Origin: an uncultured Prevotella sp.
Lineage (GTDB): Bacteria > Bacteroidota > Bacteroidia > Bacteroidales > Bacteroidaceae
Length of the DNA stretch: 6,382 nucleotides
Assembly (NCBI GenBank): GCA_937874345.1
Contig: CALNBT010000129.1
Coordinates: 1-6,382, forward strand
Direction of reading: 5' to 3'
Positions 1 through 5,541 of the stretch are shown piece by piece. Position 1 is the first letter of the stretch, and every line of letters begins with the position of its first letter. The notes beneath the pieces are model-generated. The model was not told the origin of the DNA. It did not search any database and saw only the letters and a list, made by a program, of their open reading frames with translations. The position numbers were made by a program, and so were the translations under genes.

Positions 1-55
1 AACCCTAGACCCACTGATTAAGAGTCAGTTGCTCTACCAACTGAGCTAAGGGTGC
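1..55 (-). tRNA. tRNA-Lys (anticodon CTT), 3' end cut by window edge
   Basis: Read on the minus strand from position 55, the sequence folds as a tRNA. It has a 7-nt acceptor strand GCACCCT, then TA, then a D arm with stem GCTC/GAGC around AGTTGGTA. The anticodon stem ACTGA/TCAGT closes the loop CTCTTAA, whose anticodon CTT (positions 22-20) reads the lysine codon AAG. A five-base variable loop GGGTC follows, then the T-stem strand TAGGG and the first two bases of the T loop. The rest of the T arm, the acceptor 3' strand and any encoded CCA lie beyond position 1. Identity rests on the anticodon and the intact D and anticodon arms. A well-formed promoter lies just upstream. Confidence 0.95.
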
Positions 56-73
56 CTATTCTTTTTGCGTGTG

Positions 74-105
74 CAAAGGTAATCCGTTTTTCTTGAATGG
101 CCAAA
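74..105 (-). promoter_or_regulatory. Bacteroidota-type promoter of the tRNA-Lys
   Basis: On the minus strand, TTTG (105-102) is followed after exactly 20 bases by TACCTTTG (81-74). This fits the known Bacteroidota primary-sigma consensus, TTTG at -33 and TAnnTTTG at -7. Transcription would start near 68-71, about 15 bases before the mature tRNA 5' end. It is the best promoter match in the window and supports assignment to this phylum. Confidence 0.8.
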
Positions 106-292
106 CATTTGCACGTTTTTTTTGAAGATATTTTTTGACAAGTGTCGCTTGCATTCGGTCTACGATGACATACAGATACTTGTACCAATTGCTATCAATT
201 CTTCATTTTATCATTCGATTTCGGGTCGTTGGATATCTTTCAGGCGGTCCAAAAATCCATCTATGTGTAGATGCTGATCCCAAATCAGTTCG
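106..292. other. Intergenic gap between tRNA-Lys and feoAB, no convincing gene
   Basis: This 187 bp stretch lies downstream of the feoAB stop and upstream of the tRNA promoter. It holds a short minus-strand open frame running in from the feoAB 3' end (211-342, treated as a finding) and a 5-bp hairpin CTGAT/ATCAG at 274-288 just past the feoAB stop. No U-run follows that hairpin, so I do not call it a terminator. T-runs at 116-123 and 131-136 are the only other notable composition. No RNA gene was recognised. Confidence 0.5.
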
Positions 293-2719
293 TTAAAAGA
301 ACAATCTGCCAACCTGATAAACCACAGCAGATACAATCCACGCTAGTCCTGTCGTATAGAATGCCGAAAAGGCAGCCCATTTCCAGCTTCCGGTCTCGGC
401 TCTGATGGCAGCTAATGTAGCTACACAAGGGAAATAAAGCAGGACAAACAGCAGAAAGCTATACGCTGTTAAAGGCGTAATACCATCGGCAGTCATCTTT
501 TCTCTCAGTGAAGAGTTTTTATTCGAAACCTCTGAAGACGTTTTAGAGTCAATTGATTTGTCATCTGTTGAATAGAGAACGCCAATGGTAGATGCAACGA
601 TTTCTTTGGCACCAACACCAGCTACGATTCCTACATCCAATTTCCAGTTAAAGCCTTGTGGTAAAAAAGCTGGCTCGATGGCTTTGCCAATCTTTCCAAT
701 AAAACTCGCTTCCTGTTGCTGCGATTTGCTTAAGGCGTCATGATGTGGAAAATACCCTAATGCCCAAACTATGATACTGGCAACAAGAATGATGCCGCCC
801 ATTTTCTTGATATATTGTTTTCCTTTTTCCCAGGTGTGCCTGCCAATTGCTTTCCAGGTCGGAAAACGGTAGGGGGGCAGTTCCATGACGAAAGGTGTAT
901 CTTCGCCCTTGATGAGATATTTGCTGAACAGCTTACTGAAGATAATCGTCATGAGGATTCCGATGACATACAGAGAAATCATGGCCAGTGACTGGTATTT
1001 TACTGCAAAGAAGGTTCCGATGATCATGATGTAAATCGGCAGGCGTGCCGAACAACTGATCATGGGTAAGATAAGGATCGTGATCAGTCTCGACTTTCTA
1101 CTCTCAATGGTACGGGTTGCCATTACTGCTGGAACGGTACAGCCAAATCCCATCACCAATGGAATAAATGATTTTCCATGCAACCCCATCTTATGCATCA
1201 GTTTGTCCATGATAAAGGCAGCCCGTGCCATATATCCGCTGTCTTCCATATACGATATGAAGAAATAGAGAATCAGGATTTGAGGCAGGAAGATGATAAC
1301 GGCTCCCACGCCACCGATGATACCATCGACCAACATGTCTTTTACTGGTCCGGCAGGAGTATACTGTGAAATTAATTCTGCTAGCTTGCCTACGCCCAAG
1401 TCAATCCAGTCCATCGGATACTGACCCAGTATGAAGGTTACTTCGAACATCATCCAAAAGAGAGCAAGGAAAATAGGGAATCCCAGATACCTGTTGGTGA
1501 TGATGCTGTCTATCCAATGGGTAAATTGATAGATGTCTTTTTTGTTTCCGGTTGTATAAGATGCTTCTTGTAGTGCTCCGTGAATAAACCCATATTTGGC
1601 ATCCATGATGGCTGTCTCGCTGTCGGTAAGCTTTTCTTCTTGAACCCTAGCAGATGCTTTGTCTCTTACCCGCATCATCTTCGATGCTTCCGGAAGGGAT
1701 GCAATCAACTCCTCTGCATTCTTATCATTCTCCAGTAGTTTGATGCTTAAAAAGCGAGTAGAATACTTTTCACGGATGGATTGGTCTTTCTTTAAGTAGA
1801 CTTGAATATCTGCGATGCCCTGTTCAATCTCATGACCGTAATTGATATGGATGTGCCGATATTGTGGCTTTTCGTCTTCCTGGCCTTCATATAACTCGAT
1901 CATTTTATGAAACAGCTCTTTGACTCCTCTTCCGGTCTTGAATACGGTGGGTACCATCGGTATGCCGAACAAGCCCCCCAACTGATCGTAATTTACCTCG
2001 TCACCGCGGTTTTCGACTTCATCGAACATGTTTAATGCACATACAATACGAAGGTGCATATCAATGAGTTGTGTTGTAAGGTACAAGTTTCGCTCTAAGT
2101 TGGATGAATCAATGACATTGAGAACGATGTCAGGTGTAAGGTCAACCAATTGTTTCCTAACATACAACTCTTCGGGCGAATAAGCAGAGAGCGAATAAGT
2201 GCCTGGCAAGTCGACCAAAATAAAATCATAACCTTCAAACGTGGCATGACCTTCTTTGGCATCTACCGTAACACCGGCATAATTGCCTACGCGTTCGTGG
2301 GCTCCTGATGCGAAATTAAACAGTGATGTCTTGCCGCAGTTGGGATTACCCACTAATGCAACATTGATGGTATGGCGTTTCTCTTTGGCTACTGTTTCCA
2401 GCAACTGATCTGTTTCAGGGATATGATCTTCAATTTCTTCTGTGGACAACACTGACTTGACCTTTTGATTAGCTTCACGCATTTGCCTGGCTTCTTCGAG
2501 AGAAACGACTTCTATCATGTCTGCTTCCGAGTGTCGCAACGACACTTCATATCCCATGATTTTGTATTTTACAGGATCGTTCAGCGGCGCATTAAGCAAC
2601 ACCTCAACACGTTTACCACTGATAAAGCCCATCTCTACAATGCGCTTGCGAAAACCACCATGGCCTTTGACTTTGACGATAACTCCGGTTTCACCGGTTT
2701 GTAACTCTGATAGCTTCAT
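293..2719 (-). CDS. feoB: FeoA-FeoB fusion, ferrous iron transporter
   Basis: This inner-membrane protein imports Fe2+, with transport linked to its GTP-binding domain. Residues 1-74 form a FeoA-like SH3-fold domain, normally a separate small protein. A linker leads to the G domain: G1 GNPNCGKT (124-131), G2 GVTVD (149-153), G3 DLPG (170-173), G4 NMFD (230-233) and a G5-like stretch near 259-265. A helical segment runs to about 395, followed by the polytopic membrane domain to residue 808. Family Gate motifs are present: GCTVP (526-530) and PCVATLAAI (from 764). ISCSARLP around Cys556 and GAKEIVAST near 703-711 are also typical. A hydrophilic Ser/Lys-rich loop occupies about 717-741. At 808 aa it matches fused Bacteroidota FeoAB proteins; E. 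coli FeoB alone is 773 aa. No Shine-Dalgarno precedes the ATG at 2719, but the FeoA domain begins right there. An out-of-frame ATG lies 4 bases upstream. No frame damage is visible. The fusion is often annotated feoB or feoAB. Confidence 0.97.
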   Translation of the reverse strand: MKLSELQTGETGVIVKVKGHGGFRKRIVEMGFISGKRVEVLLNAPLNDPVKYKIMGYEVSLRHSEADMIEVVSLEEARQMREANQKVKSVLSTEEIEDHIPETDQLLETVAKEKRHTINVALVGNPNCGKTSLFNFASGAHERVGNYAGVTVDAKEGHATFEGYDFILVDLPGTYSLSAYSPEELYVRKQLVDLTPDIVLNVIDSSNLERNLYLTTQLIDMHLRIVCALNMFDEVENRGDEVNYDQLGGLFGIPMVPTVFKTGRGVKELFHKMIELYEGQEDEKPQYRHIHINYGHEIEQGIADIQVYLKKDQSIREKYSTRFLSIKLLENDKNAEELIASLPEASKMMRVRDKASARVQEEKLTDSETAIMDAKYGFIHGALQEASYTTGNKKDIYQFTHWIDSIITNRYLGFPIFLALFWMMFEVTFILGQYPMDWIDLGVGKLAELISQYTPAGPVKDMLVDGIIGGVGAVIIFLPQILILYFFISYMEDSGYMARAAFIMDKLMHKMGLHGKSFIPLVMGFGCTVPAVMATRTIESRKSRLITILILPMISCSARLPIYIMIIGTFFAVKYQSLAMISLYVIGILMTIIFSKLFSKYLIKGEDTPFVMELPPYRFPTWKAIGRHTWEKGKQYIKKMGGIILVASIIVWALGYFPHHDALSKSQQQEASFIGKIGKAIEPAFLPQGFNWKLDVGIVAGVGAKEIVASTIGVLYSTDDKSIDSKTSSEVSNKNSSLREKMTADGITPLTAYSFLLFVLLYFPCVATLAAIRAETGSWKWAAFSAFYTTGLAWIVSAVVYQVGRLFF

Positions 2720-2722
2720 TCA

Positions 2723-2741
2723 TTTTATGATTGAGATTATT
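2723..2741 (-). promoter_or_regulatory. Possible Fur-like box at the feoAB transcription start
   Basis: The 19 bases on the minus strand match the classical E. coli-type Fur consensus at 12 of 19 positions, with ATAAT on the left and AATCAT on the right. The site lies just downstream of the -7 box, where a bound repressor would block initiation. Iron repression of feo genes by Fur is established in many bacteria. Here the match is modest, the DNA is AT-rich, and the Bacteroidota Fur consensus may differ, so this is only a candidate. Confidence 0.3.
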
Positions 2742-2742
2742 G

Positions 2743-2750
2743 CAAAGTTA
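2743..2750 (-). promoter_or_regulatory. -7 promoter box of feoAB
   Basis: TAACTTTG on the minus strand fits the Bacteroidota -7 consensus TAnnTTTG. It would start transcription around 2736-2740, giving a 5' leader of roughly 17-20 bases. I see no clean TTTG at the expected -33 distance, only TTTTCATG somewhat further upstream, so the promoter may be weak alone or activator-dependent. Confidence 0.55.
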
Positions 2751-2770
2751 CAAAATTTTGTGTTTAACTT
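2745..2770. repeat. Dyad symmetry in the feoAB promoter
   Basis: AAGTTA (2745-2750) and TAACTT (2765-2770) are perfect inverted copies 14 bases apart. Between them lies a perfect 12-bp palindrome, ACAAAATTTTGT (2750-2761), which shares base 2750 with the left arm. The structure overlaps the -7 box and fills the space upstream of it, the usual place for a regulator to bind. The protein that might bind is unknown. Confidence 0.5.
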
Positions 2771-2833
2771 GACATGAAAATTCAAGGTATCAGTCAAAAT
2801 ACCTACAAATGAGGATGGGAAAAAGGGAAATCT

Positions 2834-2886
2834 GAAAGGGAAAATAGAAAAAGGAAAAGGAAAAGGGAAAGGAGAAATGTGAAAGG
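2834..2886. repeat. Homopurine tract in the feoAB upstream region
   Basis: The plus strand is almost pure A/G here, with an unbroken purine run at 2846-2877 made of irregular GGAAAA and GGGAAA units. A shorter similar run lies at 2834-2844. The minus strand, which is the transcribed sense for both flanking genes, is therefore polypyrimidine. The tract is noncoding and its units are not a strict tandem repeat. The last part forms one arm of the inverted repeat at 2876-2928. Confidence 0.7.
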
Positions 2887-2928
2887 CTTTATATTACCTT
2901 TCTAACTTAAACCTTTCCCTTTCACATT
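2876..2928 (-). terminator. Inverted repeat, possible terminator of the oxidoreductase gene
   Basis: AATGTGAAAGG (2876-2886) and CCTTTCACATT (2918-2928) pair over 11 bp around a 31-base loop, and two more pairs form if one A is bulged. It starts 6 bases past the stop of the minus-strand oxidoreductase gene, and on that strand it is followed by a long T/C-rich tract. Position suits a terminator, but the loop is long and the tail is mixed T and C rather than a U-run. Alternative pairings exist: CCTTTCCCTTT (2912-2922) with 2862-2872, and GAAAGG (2881-2886) with CCTTTC (2897-2902). Confidence 0.4.
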
Positions 2929-2933
2929 CTGCA

Positions 2934-4022
2934 TTATAATTTAACGGCTTTTCCTGTTTGGGCACTCTTGATGGCAGCATCGAGAATTTGAACTACGGTA
3001 AGATTGTTCTCTAATGCCGATAGGTCGGTTGGTTGAATGGCTACTTCTCCACGAAGCACGGCCTTGAGGTAGTAGAACGAGTCGTTGTAAGGGTACTTCA
3101 ATTCAGGAGCCGTGAAATCAGTAGTTTTCTGTCCATTGATTACCGTCTCCATCTGCGTGGGAGTACGTTGGTAAACGTAACCTTTGTCGCCATAAACATA
3201 CATGTCTTTTCGACTGCTCGGCCAGCACCATGATGCCATAATCAGAACGGTTGTGTGGGGATATTCAAGCACGATGGTGGCATCATCGTCCACTTTGGGA
3301 TAGATAGCAGGTTTGTTGTACTGTAGAGCAGCATATACACTTGTTGGTTTCTGCCCGTTCATGAGCCAAGTTGCCAAATTAGCACCGTAACAGCCAAAAT
3401 CAATCACGGCTCCGCCACCATTTTGTACTGGATCGGTGAGCCAATCCGTAAACTTTTTACTACATCCCAATTCAATGGGACCCTCATGACCATCGTATAC
3501 GTTAATTCGGTTGATATGCCCCAAACTGCCACTCTCAACGATATTCTTGACTTCGCGGTTAGTGTTATACCAAGTTGTTTCGTAGTTGGTCAGCAACTTG
3601 ATGTTGTATTTTCGAGCCAACTCGGCCATCCGTTTGGCTTGTTGATAGGTTGTGGCTAAGGGCTTTTCTACCATCACATTGATATGTCGTGGTGCGCAGG
3701 CTTCAACAACGCGCATGTGGTCGAGGATTGAGCCATAGGCAACCACCACCTCAGGCTTGGTTTTGTCGAGCATTTCACCCAGGTCTTTGAAAAACAAGTC
3801 GTGGTCCAGTTGACTGGTCAGGCTGTTGTTGTTACGGTATGTGTCGTTTGCTTCCCATACGCCAACAATTTTCAAGTCTCCACGTTTCATGCGTGAGACA
3901 ACACCTGCAAGATGGTCGTGCGTAACACCGGCAACACCCACTCGCAGCGGATTGGTATCTGTTTGGCAAAAGGCAGGAATGGCTGCCAGCATCATCATGA
4001 TAGAAAAGAGTAACTTCTTCAT
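2934..4022 (-). CDS. Exported Gfo/Idh/MocA-family oxidoreductase
   Basis: This 362-aa protein belongs to the NAD(P)-dependent Gfo/Idh/MocA family, which oxidises or reduces sugars, inositols and related compounds. Residues 1-19 form a Sec-type signal peptide: Lys2-Lys3, a hydrophobic core, and probable cleavage before Gln20. The Rossmann fold begins at about 27, with GVAGVTHDH in place of a strict GxGxxG loop. The family motif EKP is at 119-121, with Lys120 the expected catalytic lysine. The C-terminal domain carries GGGAVIDFGCY (202-212), where Asp208 and Tyr212 fill the usual active-site positions. Length is normal and no breaks are visible. The substrate cannot be read from sequence. An exported location raises the question of how it obtains a nicotinamide cofactor; some relatives keep the cofactor tightly bound. 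The start at 4022 is supported by the signal peptide; no Shine-Dalgarno is seen. It is divergent from the esterase-like gene at 4250, which also encodes an exported protein. Confidence 0.9.
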   Translation of the reverse strand: MKKLLFSIMMMLAAIPAFCQTDTNPLRVGVAGVTHDHLAGVVSRMKRGDLKIVGVWEANDTYRNNNSLTSQLDHDLFFKDLGEMLDKTKPEVVVAYGSILDHMRVVEACAPRHINVMVEKPLATTYQQAKRMAELARKYNIKLLTNYETTWYNTNREVKNIVESGSLGHINRINVYDGHEGPIELGCSKKFTDWLTDPVQNGGGAVIDFGCYGANLATWLMNGQKPTSVYAALQYNKPAIYPKVDDDATIVLEYPHTTVLIMASWCWPSSRKDMYVYGDKGYVYQRTPTQMETVINGQKTTDFTAPELKYPYNDSFYYLKAVLRGEVAIQPTDLSALENNLTVVQILDAAIKSAQTGKAVKL

Positions 4023-4118
4023 TGTATTTGGTTTTAGTTATTTACGTTCAAGAAAATATAGAGAATAAACAGACCTGTCATCAACACGAAACACGAGGTA
4101 ATTGATCATGGTCATAGG

Positions 4119-4126
4119 CAAAAATA
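4119..4126 (-). promoter_or_regulatory. Candidate -7 box for the oxidoreductase gene
   Basis: TATTTTTG on the minus strand fits TAnnTTTG and would give a 5' leader of about 90 bases. No TTTG sits at the -33 distance. The near-palindrome TGATCATGGTCA (4103-4114, one mismatched pair) lies at the predicted start of transcription and could be an operator. The match is short and the DNA AT-rich, so chance is possible. Confidence 0.35.
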
Positions 4127-4239
4127 CAAAAATAATCGCTTCTGTAATGATATCCCATCATGTTTTTCTTAGTGTTCGAAAAATATCTTTTTATTGCTTA
4201 AAATGGAAGGCATACGAAGGTACTTTATTGTAAAAAAGT

Positions 4240-4247
4240 TATCTTTG
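4240..4247 (+). promoter_or_regulatory. Candidate -7 box abutting the start of the esterase-like gene
   Basis: TATCTTTG fits TAnnTTTG exactly but ends only two bases before the first ATG (4250). If used, transcription would begin around 4251-4254, so the message would be leaderless or start at the second ATG (4253). No -33 TTTG is at the right distance; the upstream TATTG at 4226-4230 is too close. It may be a chance match with the true promoter further upstream. Confidence 0.35.
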
Positions 4248-4249
4248 TA

Positions 4250-5275
4250 ATGATGAAGAAGATTATCATACTATTGGCAGTACTTTTGTCAACATACCAT
4301 ATGTTCGGTCAGGACACCGTGTCGGTGGTCCGTGTCAATCAACAGCGTACCTTTCCAAATAATATCCCCGCCGGGAATTATAGTGGTATTACTTATTTAG
4401 GCGACAGTCTCTATGCCGTTGTCAGCGACAAATCGCCCCATGATGGATTTTTTCTGTTCAAGATCTCACTTGATTCGTTGACAGCCGATATTCAGGATGT
4501 ACAGAATTTGGGCTTCAAAACCGATAGTGCGATTAATGGCGATCTTGAAGGCATTGTTTATGTGCCCACCTCTCAAACTTTTTTTATCAGTCGAGAGAGC
4601 GATAATACCGTGCACGAATATGCGATGGATGGTAAGAGAACGCCTAGGCAACTGAACATTCCCGCAGCGTTTCATCGAGCAGCCGTCAATGAAGGCTTAG
4701 AATCATTAGCATATCAGGAAAACACACAGACCTTTTGGACGTGTAATGAAAGTACGTTAAAAGGAGATGGTGAACAGGCAACGGCTGAAAATGGTGTCCA
4801 AAACCGATTGAGATTGCAATCATTTGGTCCGGATCTTCAGCCTCTTCATCAATATGCTTACCTGATGGATAAGCCAGAAGCTACCCGAAAAGCCTGGGTG
4901 TATAGCGATGGTGTGTCGGAGATAACCGCTTTGCGGGATAGCAGTTTGCTGTTTCTGGAACGTGAGTTTTATGTACCTTCATCCAAATTGGGGGCTTTTG
5001 TTTCCAATAAGTTATATCGGGTGCGCCCCAATTTATCTTTGCCGGTCGAGCAGGATGTTGTCCTCACGGCCAATAGTCCCTATCTTGACAAGCAGCTCGT
5101 CACGCAGTGGCGGACCAAGTTATCGCTTTTCAATCACGAGATTGCAAATTATGAGGGCATGTGTCTGGGACCAACGCTCAACAATGGCTCGCAGGTCATC
5201 ATTCTGGTATCTGATTCCCAAGATCAGTTTGGTGGCGTATTGAAAGATTGGTTCAAGACGATTGTATTGAAGTAA
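4250..5275 (+). CDS. Exported phytase-like esterase-family protein
   Basis: This 341-aa protein resembles the family described as esterase-like activity of phytase, a beta-propeller fold related to alkaline phytases. Residues 1-20 form a Sec signal peptide with Lys3-Lys4, a hydrophobic core and likely cleavage before Gln21, so it probably acts in the periplasm or outside the cell. Recurring family blocks are visible: GNYSGITYLGDSLYAVVSD (42-60), NGDLEGIVY (96-104), NEGLESLAY (147-155), LEREF (236-240), and NYEGM then VSDSQDQFGG (300-304, 320-329). The acidic residues in these blocks are candidates for metal or substrate binding. Length is normal for the family. The real substrate is unknown and phytase activity should not be assumed. 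The two adjacent ATGs (4250, 4253) are both possible starts, and no Shine-Dalgarno precedes them. It diverges from the exported oxidoreductase at 4022; a degenerate copy of its 3' end lies downstream. Confidence 0.8.
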   Translation: MMKKIIILLAVLLSTYHMFGQDTVSVVRVNQQRTFPNNIPAGNYSGITYLGDSLYAVVSDKSPHDGFFLFKISLDSLTADIQDVQNLGFKTDSAINGDLEGIVYVPTSQTFFISRESDNTVHEYAMDGKRTPRQLNIPAAFHRAAVNEGLESLAYQENTQTFWTCNESTLKGDGEQATAENGVQNRLRLQSFGPDLQPLHQYAYLMDKPEATRKAWVYSDGVSEITALRDSSLLFLEREFYVPSSKLGAFVSNKLYRVRPNLSLPVEQDVVLTANSPYLDKQLVTQWRTKLSLFNHEIANYEGMCLGPTLNNGSQVIILVSDSQDQFGGVLKDWFKTIVLK

Positions 5276-5279
5276 CGAA
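5253..5279 (+). repeat. 3' end of the esterase-like gene, copy 1 of a degenerate direct repeat
   Basis: This segment runs over the stop codon and contains TATTGAAGTAACGAA (5265-5279). It matches the segment at 5308-5340, which differs by small gaps. It encodes the last residues FKTIVLK and the TAA stop. The missing C, compared with copy 2, is what places TAA in frame. Confidence 0.6.
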
Positions 5280-5307
5280 AACACCTCTTCCATCAAATCT
5301 ATAAATA

Positions 5308-5340
5308 GTCAAGCAAAGTTGTCTTATTGAAGCTAACGAA
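5308..5340 (+). repeat. Noncoding copy 2 of the esterase-like gene 3' end
   Basis: TATTGAAGCTAACGAA (5325-5340) repeats the bases around the gene's stop codon with one extra C, 60 bases downstream. The similarity extends left through TTGT and TCAAG with short gaps. In one frame the copy reads KVVLLKLTKG then stop, echoing KTIVLK at the gene's C terminus. It may be a relic of a partial duplication or of a lost paralog. There is no start codon, so I do not call it a gene. Confidence 0.5.
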
Positions 5341-5455
5341 GGGATGACCGAGACTCATCCGAGAAGCTGTTTCTGTATCGATTTTTTGTCGATTGTTGTC
5401 ATTCACGAGTCAACCCTTTATCTTATTTTCCTTTATTCAAAACCGATAATGAATG

Positions 5456-5472
5456 AAAAACAATTTGTTTTT
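5456..5472. repeat. 17-bp palindrome in the aldo/keto reductase promoter
   Basis: AAAAACAA and TTGTTTTT are perfect inverted copies around a single T. The site covers the likely -33 region of the promoter, so it could be an operator. A wider inverted pair, AATGAATG (5448-5455) and CATTCATT (5514-5521), brackets the whole promoter. AT-rich DNA makes such symmetry easier by chance. Confidence 0.45.
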
Positions 5473-5498
5473 GTGAACACTCTGCATCATTATTTTTG
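5470..5498 (+). promoter_or_regulatory. Candidate promoter of the aldo/keto reductase gene
   Basis: TATTTTTG (5491-5498) fits the -7 consensus TAnnTTTG. TTTG motifs lie 17 bases (5470-5473) and 23 bases (5464-5467) upstream, on either side of the usual 19-21 spacing. Transcription would start near 5502-5505, leaving about 40 bases of leader. An independent promoter fits the 266-bp gap from the preceding gene. Confidence 0.5.
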
Positions 5499-5541
5499 TT
5501 TATCTTTACAAACCATTCATTCAAATTAAAATAATAGGAGT

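Noticed and set aside
1..55. tRNA-Lys as an integration site for a mobile element
   Set aside because: The tRNA 3' end, where attachment sites normally lie, is outside the window, and no integrase or repeated tRNA fragment is seen inside it.
138..183. Imperfect inverted repeat ACAAGTGTC / GATACTTGT considered as the feoAB terminator
   Set aside because: One mismatch in nine bases with a 28-base loop, and the run following it on the minus strand is A-rich, not U-rich.
274..288. Hairpin CTGAT/ATCAG just after the feoAB stop, considered as a terminator
   Set aside because: The stem is only five A/T-containing pairs and no U-run follows directly.
293..2719. FeoA-FeoB fusion as a novel domain architecture
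   Set aside because: Fused FeoAB proteins are already known in Bacteroidota, and all expected motifs are intact.
5342..5360. Hairpin GGATGA/TCATCC after the esterase-like gene, considered as a terminator
   Set aside because: Six pairs with a 7-base loop, but the T-run begins about 20 bases later, too far for an intrinsic terminator.
5344..5529. Plus-strand open frame of 61 codons between the esterase-like gene and the aldo/keto reductase
   Set aside because: It runs through the repeat-flanked AT-rich gap and over the candidate promoter, has no ribosome site, and its product has no recognisable domain or gene-like composition.
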